From positions 3,231,501 to 3,295,500 of the forward strand of contig NC_088310.1 in assembly GCF_910592395.1 (NCBI RefSeq): DNA of 64,000 bases. The letters run 5' to 3'. This document shows positions 24,676-36,717 of the stretch, in pieces. This stretch comes from Lineus longissimus. Taxonomy: Eukaryota; Nemertea; Pilidiophora; Heteronemertea; Lineidae. The stretch's first letter is position 1. Each line of letters opens with the position of its first letter. The notes below the pieces were generated by a model. That model made no database searches and was not told where the DNA came from. It saw only the letters and a list, made by a program, of their open reading frames with translations. The translations under genes were made by a program, and so were the position numbers.

Positions 24676-25667
24676 TCGAGGGGAGTAGAAATGTAAATTT
24701 GAACTATGATTTACGAAGTAAGTGCAATAATTGCGGTCATAAGATGACATGTGATTGATTCTGCCAAGTGTAGCTCAGGGGCCATTCTTGTTGCATCGTC
24801 TTACGGCCTTACAGCCTTCACCTCTTATTTTTTACAATCCAAACTCTGCTACCGCCGGGTTAAGGGTTAACTAACTCGCCCCAATTTGTCAATCTGAGAA
24901 GCAATAGAGCAGTCATTAAACAGAATAGTCTAAATATTGCTCTGATGACTGACTATCATACACTATGTCAGCGTGACCCCTGGCGATATCTTGAACAATT
25001 TGACTGGCGTGCTCTTTAGCCTGACTGCCGGCCGACATGGAACAAGTTTAGCTAACCCGAAACAGATAGTCATGATGGATCTGCCATCAAACAATGTCAA
25101 ATGCATCATTGCTCAATCTGTATTCCCTTGATTTAAAAAAAGTCGTTCTGATCTCATGTTTAGGTTTTATACTCCCCTTTCATACATTTTATTCGGGGCC
25201 ATGAGTTGTAAATCTCTCCCTCCCTCATGAACGCTTCATCACGTCAATCGAAACCTGATATGAAAACATAATTCCACAGGGAGGGTTAATTCAATTCCAT
25301 TTGTCTTTTATTGTTTTCTCTTTATAAATAAATGATAAAGTGATTTTCATTGATGCAATACTTCCCTGCCTTTCGTTTTGGTCTTCAATTTGCATCTCTA
25401 ACATGGAAATTTGTCATGTTGATATATTATGCTGTGTCACGTTATACGCTTGAATAAAGCCGGGAAGTTTCATGACAGTAGTGCATAAACGCTGTATTAC
25501 GCTCTCCATCCATGCGATACATGTGGGAAACCATGCAGAAAGAGATGATATATTTAACCAACGCGGAATGAGTCTTTCTTTGTGTATGTTTCATCACGTT
25601 TTCGTCAATAGCTCTGTAACTATGTAAAGATCCATAGTTTTAGGTCGTACTTGTCAGAAACTCACTC
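24676..25667. other. GPCR 3' flank
   Basis: Low-complexity AT-rich sequence with two AATAAA hexamers (about 25326 and 25453). No gene recognised. Confidence 0.4.
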
Positions 25668-26300
25668 ATGGAGAGACTGGCCTCGTCCTGTCGCCGGGGT
25701 GCGGCAATGTCACAACCTGATCACATGGAGGACCGGCTGACAATAGGTAGAATAATGTCACAACCTGACCAGACAGAGGGCAAGCCAAAAATGGATAGAA
25801 TAGTGTCACAAGTTGACCACACCATAGACAAGCTGATAATGGGTAGAATAATGTCACAACCTGACCACACTGAGGACAGGCTGACAGTGGATCGAACAGT
25901 GTCACAACCTGACCACACAGAGGGCAAGCTGACAATGGATAGAATAATGTCACAACCTGACCACACAGAGAACAAACGGACAATGGATCAAACAGTGCCA
26001 CAGGCTGACCGCACCAAAGACAAGCTGACAATTGGTAGAATAATGTCACAACCTGACCACAGGCTGATAATGGATCGAACAGTGTCACAACCTGACCACA
26101 CAGAGGGCAAGCTGACAATGGATAGAATAATGTCACAACCTGACCACACAGAGGACAAACGGACAATGGATCAAACAGTGCCACAGGCTGACCACACCAA
26201 GGACAAGCTGATAATGGGTAGAACAGTGTCTCAACCTGTTTTTCCTGAGCATAACACGGATGCTAAAAATCTCAAGTTAGTGGAAGAATGTACTGCATAG
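25668..26300 (+). repeat. 48 bp tandem repeat kept open as a 210-codon ORF
   Basis: About eleven units of 48 bp (16 codons) from about 25707 to 26235, of the form MSQPDHTEGKLTMDRI. Variants alternate in a higher-order pattern (RTVSQPD.., RIMSQPD.., QTVPQAD..), and a block of about 180 bp is duplicated; one unit is shortened to RIMSQPDHRLIMD. The plus ORF runs from ATG 25668 to a stop at 26298-26300 and continues into non-repeat sequence (VFPEHNTDAKNLK). Because 48 is divisible by 3, the minus strand is also open over most of the array (25666-26184), so openness alone does not prove coding. No signal peptide or known domain. It may be a minisatellite in the GPCR-MOCS1 spacer or a lineage-specific repetitive protein. 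Confidence 0.75.
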
Positions 26301-26788
26301 ACAATGTATCTTAGAATAATAATATTGTTTATTCCATAACCAAATATAACAGAGATTTTTATGTTTATAAAACATAAACTGCTTGTATTTATGATATTAT
26401 CTGATGGCAAAGCAGTTCTGGTTTACACAAAGTCAGGATTACAATGTTTTTGTCGATTGATCATTGTAAATGAAACATTTTTCAGATATATATATTTACA
26501 TAACATTTTCATAGATAATTTAAGCTGCCATACCGTGTTCGCTCCACCAGAACCAAGAGAAAAGAAAGGTACATCTAATGTCTACATGCCTAGACAAAAC
26601 AAACCGCAAACTATGTCATCATTCAACCATCACCTTTAGTGCAGTATGATAAGATTATAAAATTACAAATAATTGCTACTGAATCGAAATTAATTTCATA
26701 CATATATCATCATACTATTCTGATTTATCAATCACATTCATTCAATTCAAATTCAAACTATGAAAACTGTACTTAGAATTTATAAAAA
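26301..26788. other. AT-rich MOCS1 3' UTR / spacer
   Basis: No gene recognised. A minus-strand AATAAA (plus TTTATT near 26328) could end the MOCS1 transcript. Confidence 0.35.
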
Positions 26789-27825
26789 TCAACGGTGGAA
26801 GTCTCCTCTCTGTCCTCCAGTCTTCGACACGAGCATAACATCACTAATAACGATATCATGAGTGACGGCTTTACACATGTCATACACCGTCAGAGCAGCA
26901 ATGGAGACAGCTGTCAGCGCCTCCATCTCTACTCCTGTCTGACCGAACGTCTTTACATGGGACTCAACAACAACAGCGTTTCTTCCTTCATCAAGATGAA
27001 GATCAACCTTGACTTTCTTAATCGGAAGATTATGACACAGCGGTATCAAATTACTTGTTTGTTTTGCGCCCATGATTCCCGCCAACTGCGCCACAGTCAA
27101 AACGTCGCCCTTTTTCATCTTGTTTTCTTTAACCAATGAAAACGCCTCGTCACCAAGGTAAACAGTTGCCCTGGCAACTGCGACTCTTGAACTCTCAGGT
27201 TTGTGATCAACATCCACCATAACAGCTCTACCATTACAATCAGTGTGTGTCAACTTAAGAGGCATGTCATCTTGAGTAAATTTCTGAGTGAAGGTGTCAG
27301 AGTACTTGGCAAAATAGCTTTTTTCTTTATCAACAACTTCAGCTTCCGCGTCACGATGTGTATCGAATTCTGAGAAAATCTTCGAATAATTCTTGTAGTA
27401 CTCATCAGAAGCGCTCACATCGCTATGATCTTTGGGATCGTCCTTATCAGGAATATTCTTGTCAGATGGGCCCTGAACAGACGACGAATGATTTTGGGCA
27501 TCACCCTCGACTGTGGACTTCTTGCCAGGGGCACAACGAAGTGACGATACATGATACATACGAACTGGAAGACATGTTGTTTGAAAGGACCTGGTTAAGT
27601 TACTAGTCTCTCTTATGGAAGAAGTCACATTCACCACTGGTGTAGTAAGTCCAAGAATGGCAGACATCCGATTAGAAAATGACACACTGTCGGAGAAAAC
27701 CTTTTGTCGTGCTTGAGTGATGTTATCTTGGATCTTGTGTTGATTTTGTGCTTGTCTTGAACGACGTTTGGCTCCTTCTTTAATTTGTATTTGGCAAGTT
27801 TTTTCTTCCAGCAAGAAGATCCTGC
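26789..27825 (-). CDS. MOCS1: MOCS1B: cyclic pyranopterin monophosphate synthase (MoaC) exon
   Basis: Last exon of MOCS1. After a Ser/Lys-rich linker of about 180 codons comes a full MoaC domain of ~155 residues: LTHTDCNGRAVMVDVD, KKGDVLTVAQLAGIMGAKQT, NLIPLCHNLPIKKV, KTFGQTGVEMEALTAVSIAA, LTVYDMCKAV and a KTGG end. MoaC converts 3',8-cyclo-7,8-dihydro-GTP to cyclic pyranopterin monophosphate in molybdenum cofactor synthesis. The exon has no ATG near its 5' edge in the MoaC frame, so it is expressed by splicing to MOCS1A exons (739 residues in total). The acceptor is GCAG|GCAG|G, with two possible AGs 4 nt apart (exon start 27825 or 27821). Confidence 0.92.
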
Positions 27826-28227
27826 CTGCAAAGATAAGCGTTGGTTTGTTTGTATAGGTTGGAAAGATTCAAGAGGGAGTTCAGACACACAGTAGGTATA
27901 GTACTCGGCTCACAATCAGGAGGTACTGGGTTGGACTCTGGGAAGGATAACCACTGCTTCATCTCCGTGTCCTTGAGCAAGACACCAAACCCTAAATTGC
28001 TTCATCATGTCAACGAGACACAAAACAGGTTCCTCATTCATATATCCAAAGGCCTATGCCAGGACAACAATTGACCCCATCCAAGTAGATAGTAGCTTGA
28101 CGTATTTCGTAAATTCCCTCAATTTGCGATTTGGATTTTAAAAATTTCTAGTCACTTAAATTCAGCCTATTTATTAAAGGCCTTGTAACTGCCCCTGACA
28201 TATATAATACATACTGGAATGGTCTAG

Positions 28228-31200
28228 TCACCCACCAATGAGGATCATTGGACGGTTCTTCATCTTTGCAAGGTTGAACATGCCTGAAATAGAAGTTGTC
28301 ATAATCATGGATTTGTCTGCTTTTTGCTGATAAGAACTAGTATTTTATGCCAATTGTGGTTACATGTATAAGTCGAGTGACACAAGATTTCAGCATCATA
28401 CTTCAACTACTATATCACTTGTCTCCCTGAAGAAGCCAGTCACATTTCCTGCATCATAATGGCAATGAACCAGAACCTGCAGCAATCTGCAGAGAGATGT
28501 ATCGTACCTGCGTGCTGTTTCTTCTTCCTTTTGACAGCAGCTCCAATGACCTCCAGAAGGTCATCCTCGGATATCCCTGACCTTAGCGCATCTCTCAAGG
28601 ACACTTCATTAGCACCAAATAAACAAACCTGAAGAAGACAAAAGGTATCAGTTGTAGAATGACCTAAAAGAACTATTTAAACGGCCACATTTTCTGACGA
28701 TAATCTGGACACTAGAAATCAATGCTGGGCCATCAAAATTGTGAACTTTCCATATTCAGCCACAGCATTTACATTTATCACCACCAATCTACGTAAGAAG
28801 ATTGCTCTACCAGCCTACTTTGCCAACTATGATGACTTGCCTTCAGATTTCCATCTGCAGTCATTCTCAGACGGTTGCATCCACCACAGAAGTGTTCACT
28901 CATGGATGTGATGAACCCAACTTGACCTTTAAATCCAGGAACTTTGTACGCCTGTGGAGAGAAGGAACAAAATCATTATCTCCCACATTATTTTTATCAG
29001 TTGGACTATCTGTATTACATGTGGTGCCATACTATCAGGCAACTGAAGGGAGATGAATGAAGAATCCAGCATCACCCACCTTTGATGTATCTGACACATC
29101 ATCAGTCAATTTATCAAATTCTGGCCATCTCTCTCTGATAACTGTCAGCATATCACGGTATGTCATCATCTTGTTATGGTTCCATTTATTCCCATCGAAT
29201 GGCATGTACTCGATAAACCGAATGTCTAAATTCTGGAAAATAATATCGAAAATGATCTCACAATTAAAATTGGTTATCAGAATCATCTTCTGCAATAACA
29301 GCTCTTTGAAATTTGGTTGTTCATTGGAATATTTTAGTTTGCCAAGATATGTCAAAGTGGGTCCGATGTTGCACATAGTGAAAACTGCTGCACCTCAGGT
29401 TAGACACATGAGGAAGAACCTGGCCAGGTCACATCTGTATCCCTATAGTCAGAACCTAACCAGAGCATAAAGGGCTACCTTTGTCACGACCAGAGCTTCA
29501 TTCATATCAAAGTAGGCATACCTTATTTTCGGTCATTGCTACAAAATCACAGATTTCTTCTTCATTCCTTCCCCTCATCACAACACAGTTGACCTGAAAT
29601 AAACCATGATAATATATCATACACAAACAACCAGGCACTATAGGTTAAAATATCAAGTTATTTACAACAGGATATGCATTTTTCACATTTCCTTGGCAAC
29701 CCAAGGCAAATCTAGGTTCATATTTTAATTTCAATCAAAATTAAAGTAGAGCGGGCCCAGTTTTTTAAAAGTCTTAGAAAGAATGGGAAAAGTCCTCAGT
29801 ATGGTTTTGAAAGGCGGCTTAAAATAAAACAAAGAAGGTCATTCTAACCTTGACAGGATCATAACCCAACTCTAGTGCCCTATCCATGCCTTCTATCACC
29901 TGACGCCATCCTTTCCTGCGGGTAATAAACTCAAACTTGGCCGGTATCAGCGTATCAAGGCTGATGTTAAGATGAGTAAGACCTGCTTCCTGAAGCTTTG
30001 GCAATTTTCTGGCTAAGGTTACACCGTTGGTTGTCATGGCAATGGACTGGAGGCCATCACTGCGAAGTTTGTTCATCTCACCTAGAGAAGTAAAAGACAA
30101 ATGAGCTGTGTTGAGATGATAACAATAAGAACATTTTCAACTTCAAGTTTAAAACAAAGAGTAAAAATGAGTGAACTTTCGTGTCCAATTTATGTCCATG
30201 TATCTAACAGCCGTGCACTCTCAGCTAACAAAATTCGATCGCCACAGACTAAGAGTGAGTAACCGCCGAGCGCATAACAGAGAAATGAGAAAATCATTTG
30301 GTTTCCAAGATTTTGGGCATAAGGGAAATCTGCACAATAACATTGGTATGGCCTTAGAGTCACAAAGAGTAAGAGATTTCTCAACTGGAACTTACCAATA
30401 AGATCTATAAGATCTGCTCGCACCAAGGGTTCCCCACCAGTCAATCTGATCTTTGTAATACCCTCTTTTACAAACAGCTTAGTAATGGTGAGTATTTCTT
30501 CAAAGGAGAGAAGTTTTTTCTTTGGTGTCAAGTCCACACCATCTTCTGGCATACAGTATTGGCCTGGAGAAATAAAAGATAAGCAATGCTATTCAGGATG
30601 AGTATGTTTATACTTTCCAATTGTAAATACTTCAAAGTACTTGTACTGCAAAAATTTCAAGTGAAATTAACTCTGGACTTATTGGATACTGAAGCCAAGT
30701 TGGGAAGACAACTTCCAAGTTCAAAAAAAAATGTGCACTGTCTTTCCATGCGGACAGAATGGAGGGCATTGCAATTCATACAGATGATTTCTACTTCTGT
30801 TACCGGCATCGGCATTGATTATAGGTTTGCTAAAAAATTAATCACTTACATCTTAAATTACATCTCTCCGTCAGAGAAATGCGGAGGTAGGTATGCTGTC
30901 TACCAAATGTATCGGACAAAAAATCTGAAAATGGTTTCAGTTCTCCTTCCTGAAATATCCTCTTTTGTAATGGACTGGGTGTTTTCTGAAATCAAGAATG
31001 AATGTTCATTCAATTGCTAACTATAAAGCTGTACTAATAATAGGGCTCCGATTTAACCAAGGCCACTGTGCCAGATACGCTACAGTGAATCTAAATCTGT
31101 GAGTGAATCTCATAATCGACATCTGCACTTTTTAGATTTACTTCAATTTACAATCTATAGCAGGATAACTCACTTCTTCGATCGGATCACTAATAGGAAC

Positions 31201-31314
31201 TGAAGACAGTTGTATCTTTGATACATCTTTTATTTGACTGCAATGTCTTTTTAGCTGAGAAAACTTTGATTTTGTTAGAGAAAATCTAAAATTATGCAGC
31301 CTAAAGGCCGCCAT
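28228..31314 (-). CDS. MOCS1: MOCS1A: GTP 3',8-cyclase (radical SAM MoaA)
   Basis: Exons 31174-31314, 30850-30985, 30396-30563, 29849-30081, 29522-29593, 29080-29232, 28841-28951, 28508-28628 and 28228-28283; phases agree. 396 residues when read to the TGA at 28228. The N-terminus ([20 protein letters not shown]) is basic, Ser/Phe-rich and acid-free, as expected for a mitochondrial presequence. The radical SAM cluster CNLRCQYC is split by an intron. LTGGEP follows, then a C-terminal cluster site CGGCNRLR...CLFG. It ends MILIGG-stop, the Gly-Gly tail required for MOCS1A activity. The enzyme makes 3',8-cyclo-7,8-dihydro-GTP from GTP, the first step of molybdenum cofactor synthesis. The intron after 28841 has a GC donor (AAG|GCAAGT). 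Confidence 0.93.
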
Positions 31315-31951
31315 CTTGACTATGCTGGTATGTCACATGGTAGTCACGTGACAAGAGTTTCGAACTAACCCAACCCGAACCTTAGAGTAAGCCCGAACGA
31401 ACCCATCCAGCCTGATGGGAATCATTGGTTTTATGGGACAACACCGGTGATTATTTGCAATGCATTTTCTATTAAACTTAAAAATCTGCCAAAAATAGGA
31501 AACCGTGTTTTTTTACAAACCGCCACAAGGGGTTAATATCCAAGGTCTGGGACATCCCTCACTGCAATGGCGTATAGGGTTCACCACGAAAATCTAGAGA
31601 AAATCCTATTTTTGTAAAACAGTTCTCAGATTCTCACTTTCCAAGCTGCTTGTCTCCAGAAATGAAGCCCTTACTGGTGCTGCCCTCCTGAAAATACCCG
31701 GGGGACCATAGAACTGAAATCAATATTTTATGAAAGATTGAATACTACTCTATAATTCAAATCAATATTTATCTTGATTACCTTGGTATTAACCCACGCC
31801 ATCCCAGGGTCAACTTTTTGTTTTTATTCTTCAATAATTTGACGCCCATACCGATGTAGGTGTCACTGGTGTTGTGCCTTATACGCCGCCTCTCGATATT
31901 TCAAACGAGGTAGGAGTATAGCAAAAACCTGATCTCAGGATGTAGCACATC

Positions 31952-31992
31952 CTAGGGAAGAAGCGAACATTAACCCCTGATTTCCTCAGGAT
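31952..31992. mobile_element. Partial copy of the CCTGATTTCCTCAGGAT element
   Basis: GAAGCGAACATTAACCCCTG followed by ATTTCCTCAGGATG, matching the right arm of the copy at 49013-49097. Confidence 0.5.
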
Positions 31993-32384
31993 GGAACTAA
32001 CCCGGACAGTCGGGACCAACACGAAAAAACGCGATTGTTCCTTTGTCACGCTTTATCCTGATTGCTCATATCACACGATTTTGTAAATCCACACAACTGT
32101 GATTGCCGAATCACACGAGGTCATGGGAATGATTAATCCGGTTTGCCGTCCGTGAGATTTAAAAAGATGATGAGGCTTCATTATTCACTATCGGTTTACA
32201 GCCTGATTTACTGGTCAAAACACGTGATTGCTATTGCTTACAACTATATTGCCACAGGGACCTGGGTGTTCACACTTCATGTAGGATAAAGAGGACCCTA
32301 GGACTTGGAATCAAAAAGAAAATCCTTGGGCGGTCTTATCAGAATCGTGTATTGACACGTTGAAGTTGCTCAATTTCATGTAGT

Positions 32385-32464
32385 TGGGGACCGGTGGGAT
32401 TCGAACCAGCGCAAAAAGAAAAACTAATCGGGTCAGCGCCTCAGACCACTGAGCTACCGAAGTA
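32385..32464 (-). pseudogene. tRNA-like relic or tRNA-derived SINE head
   Basis: The minus strand reads TAGCTCAGTGGTCTGAGGCG (a good A box) and, about 35 nt later, GGTTCGAATCC (a perfect B box) followed by CACCGGTCCC. The acceptor stem pairs only partly (ACTTCGG against CCGGTCC), the T stem is imperfect and the anticodon arm has drifted. So a functional tRNA is unlikely; a pseudogene or the promoter end of a SINE fits better. Confidence 0.45.
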
Positions 32465-32737
32465 CAGTTGGAATAATGGGAGCGTTAGCCGGTACATATT
32501 CAGCACGGGGGGTGAGCGCGCTGCTTGTATACAGCTCCTCTGCCGGTTGGCTATCCATACTACATAGTACGCACATGAAACATCCCCACAGGAGTAATCT
32601 CACCGTGAGGCGTAGGCAGGGTGCTTGCTGTCTCAAATCGGAGGTTAGAGCGGAGAGGCCAGGTGCTCGGTGACTCAGCTCGGTGATTTTGGATCACATG
32701 GTGTCTCACATCGGATCGGAGTAAGGGCAGTCTCATA

Positions 32738-32908
32738 CCGGTGTAAAAGTAAAAAGTGTCCCCCCTAGAAAAGTGTCCGGGCCTATTGTATTCTGACAGA
32801 TTATGGCATATGGTTCTATAGAGGCAATGACCGTCAATAGCTCAGCGCATAATAGAATCCTTTGTTCCCGGACATTTTATCCTAGGACATTTTAAACTTC
32901 TACACCGG
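32738..32908. mobile_element. 171 bp MITE with 10 bp target-site duplication
   Basis: Ends CCGGTGTAAAAGTAAAAAGT and, inverted, CCGGTGTAGAAGTTTAAAAT; the similarity extends inwards for about 40 bp to AAGTGTCCGGG / AAATGTCCGGG. The element is flanked on both sides by CAGTCTCATA (32728-32737 and 32909-32918). A 9-11 bp duplication is typical of Mutator-like elements (family knowledge). No coding. Confidence 0.75.
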
Positions 32909-34859
32909 CAGTCTCATAGCAGAAGGCAGGAATAGGTGATAAGTACTGTCATTTTCCAAGAGATGGCATTACAATCTGAATGAGGAACTGCAGTACCGGG
33001 CAGTTCCCCTGTAATTGAACAGCGTAGCGGATCGAAGCCTATTTTAATGGTCAAAGTCTCAGGTGCTTGCTAATTCGGTACAAATACAAAAAGTGCCCTA
33101 ACTTTCAGGGTCAGTGCACGATCACCAGTATACGGAGACCCCATGAGATTTACGCTAACCAAAAATCAACTTAATTCTGCTACACTTAGGAAGGTTAGGC
33201 ACTTAACGTGTACTCGGTTAACCCATGCCACCAAACACCTGCATTGTCTTCAATAACCTCACGGAGCTAAAGAACCAACACACTTGTAGGAAATTACATT
33301 CAATTAGGCATAGCAAATGTCCCAGGGGCATACAATAAGCCATCTTTGTTTTCGTGGACAAGTCCCATTCGAAACACGCACGGACTCACCCGGGATTCAA
33401 CACAACCAAACCTTCTTTTCTAGCCAAAGAAATGTCCTCGATCACGTTTTCACATGCGCTGTCCCTGACGCATACATCCTCCACCTTTTTAGTCATAATT
33501 ACGACAATTATGAAAATTGAACTACATGTATCATCTTCCGATCAGACCATGACGGACAGTCCGGGATCCGGGTATAATCCAGTGTAATTTTCATACTTCT
33601 CTGCCCCGACGCTAAATGGTTGACGCAGAACGTACGTCATAAGCATGAAGAGTGACGTTTTTATCCATCGAACACGGACACTTTCTAAATGATCGCGTGT
33701 TAGCGCAAGTGCTGCCGTAAGGATCCCCTGCCGTTGCTCCTCGGTTTATTCCGCCGAGTGTCCCGCGTATCAAAGAAGAGAAAAAAAACGCTGCATGGGA
33801 AAGAGCGCATTAGGATCCCTGACTCAGGTGGTAGTAGAATCGGCTGGTGACGAGCCAAAATAGCTCGTTCTGGCGACAACTCGTGGTTCGGGGATCTACA
33901 AGTGGCCGACTGGTAAAAAGTTGTTCTAAACAGCGAAGGAAACACAGGGTTTTGAAGCATGACCTTTATGTTAGCACTGAGCAATATGATATGTAGGCAA
34001 ATACATCAGCTATGTGGCATTTAGCTTTTGCATAAAAGGATGAAGAGATGGGTACATTGACCCTCACCACATTTAAGAAGGAAAACTAGATGAACCCATT
34101 TCAATGCGAAATTAGCTCCTCCTTGCGCAAAATAATCTTTTCCAAGACTTAGAAAAATTAGTTTTAGTTGCCTAGTGGCAGATCGTCAAAATTGTGCTAT
34201 GATGTAGAGGGCCAAGTCAGTTAACGTGACACACGTCAGCAAATGATAAAAATTCAAGATTAAGAAAGCATCAAGCTAGTTTATTAACAGTAGAAGAATT
34301 ATCTTTTTGTTGTGAAAAGGTCAAGCAAATGATCATCGGGTGCACGTGTGACGTCAGAAAGGAGCATACGACAGCCTCTCTTTCAGGCTGACAATTACAG
34401 ATGATGCTTTCACTCTGGTATAATATCTATATCGTCGAGGTTAGATCATTCTTTACGAAGCTTCATGATATTAAACTAAAGATGAATATCTCGGTATTAG
34501 AAATTGACTATAATAACGATTAAAATTCCCCATTGCATTGAGTGAGACCAAGAGGTGTCAAGTTGCATCTGATCTGAAGTAATCCCTTTGTGAATGCGAT
34601 CTTGGCGATGGTAATAAGTATTCTGAGCGCGAGAAAATACAAATATATACATGTACACTTAACATCACAGTCAGTTTCTAAATATGACCCATCCATCATT
34701 GATGTCCATGCCAATGAGTACATATTCTTTTGTGAGGTGAATGAGTGCAGATGACTCTTTCTATTATCACATTAAACCTTTATCGGCATCGTCAATGGAC
34801 ATTTTTGTGGATTATTCTTTACAATTTTCCTGGAATATACTTGTAGTCATCACGCATGT

Positions 34860-35350
34860 CTGCTTCTGATTAATCTGCTGATACTAAGTTGAAATTTGTT
34901 GATATCAAGTTTAAATCTCGATTCTACGTTGAAACCTGTTGATAACAAGCTGAAATCAGCATATATTGTTTGAATCTGTTGATACCTGGCTGAAATCTGT
35001 TCATACCATTTTAGTTGAAATCGGTTCGTTGACATCAAGCTGATATCTGTTGATACCTGGCTGAAATCTGCTGATACCATCTTAGTTGAAATCGGTTCGT
35101 TGACATCAAGCTGATAGCTGTTGATACCTGGCTGAAATCTGTTGATACCATCTTAGTTGAAATCGCTTGACATCAAGCTGAAATCTGTTGATACCTTGAA
35201 ATCGGTTAATACCTCGCTGAAATGTCTTGATAGCAAGTTGGTTACTCTGATAATACCAAGCTGAAAGCTGGTGATACCACCCTATAGTAGCCTATAATTG
35301 AGAACTGTTGCCAAGTTATCTTATGTATGTTGATACTGATTGAAAATTGT
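34860..35350. repeat. GTTGATACC/GCTGAAATC minisatellite
   Basis: Short units of about 20 bp (TGATACCTGGCTGAAATCTG) are organised in a longer ~70 bp period containing TTAGTTGAAATCGGTTCGTTGACATCAAGC, seen most clearly from 35010 to 35190 and decaying on both sides. The minus ORF at 34850-35080 is a product of it. Confidence 0.75.
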
Positions 35351-36717
35351 TGATGCCGACTTCGAATATTGCAGAAAAAACGAAGGGGTAGGCATGTGAT
35401 ATCAGGAACAAAGGACAACATCTTCGGTTGCGCAATTTATTGAAGTTTGTGATAATTTCTAACATGAAGTATATACATGTATATGAATATACAGGAGGAT
35501 GTTTTCAAAGTGCACCAGAATATTGAAATCGTTCATACCAAAATGTGTAAATGCTCAGTTTTAAACATTTCTGTGACACCTCAACTCGTCGACTGCATGG
35601 GTGACGTTACAAGGACACCGAGTTCAATGTACATGTAGTTTTTCTTTCAAAAATTGCCAACGATAGAACCCATCCAGAGGTTTTTAAATGATAACGGAAA
35701 CATAAAAATTACCACGGATGAGATTTGTCGCTTTTAGTTTTTACCGCTGGGAGTGAAGTTGGCGAAACATTGCCCGTAAACCAGATGCCTACTGAGGTAG
35801 GACGGTCATATAGTTCAAATACATGTACTGTAGACTCGGTTATAAGAGATCTGTACTTCTCACATTCTCAAAACAGTCGAGTCTGCAGTCTTATAACGTT
35901 AGATTAATCCATACAATGAATGTGCAAAATATATTTACATGATGATAACAATCGCTCGTATCACACCCGCTGGAGACTAAAATCTGTCATGGTCATTTAT
36001 AATCTTATTGATATTTCCCTCTAGTACAACAATGATCCTTTGTCGTGGCAGAACATCAAAAATCCGTCATGGTCACAGCATTATTTCTCTGAGCGAACAT
36101 TCTTGAAGACAGTAAGGTAAAATTGGGCTGTGGGAAAGCTAGCCGATGCGAAAGCTATCCATAGAGAAGAAATGCCAAGGACTAGCCTCTCCACTTCCAA
36201 TCCATGGCTATACCTTATGACCTTCCTTTACACCAAGCCAGTGCTTGGAATAATCAAGTTTCGGTAAACTTTATGATTACTCCAAGATCTATGCAGTTGC
36301 ACCCAGAAGTATTTAGAAGAAAAAGACCATCCACTCTGGTAAGAAGTTACAATGATTTCACTCGTAAAATCAAGTATGTCAAATTTCTGTCATGGTTATA
36401 AAATTTCACTCGTAAGATAATGTTCCAACGTAAGTATAAAATATGTTAATACATTTTTAAAGGTCATGGATAAACGTCTTGGCAGTCTATAAAACAATGA
36501 TAAAAGAGCCAACCCGTATATGTGATGATGCATTTGAAACATATTGCAAATTGTACATGTACACAACAAATTCCACAAATAGTTGCGATGGCTAGTGCCA
36601 TTAAGGATGTGATGCCCTGCGGAACAACAATTTTAGTCCGTGAGAGGGGTGAGGCAGGTTGAACCGCCCCTAAAGCAACACAAAGATAGTGTCTCTCGCC
36701 TGTCACCCCATCCCTCT

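Noticed and set aside
25666-26184. Cys-rich minus ORF (CGQVVTLFYPLSACPLCGQ repeats)
   Set aside because: It is the antisense reading of a 48 bp repeat array. The zinc-finger-like Cys spacing is a by-product; its stop falls inside the array flank and it lacks a normal N-terminus.
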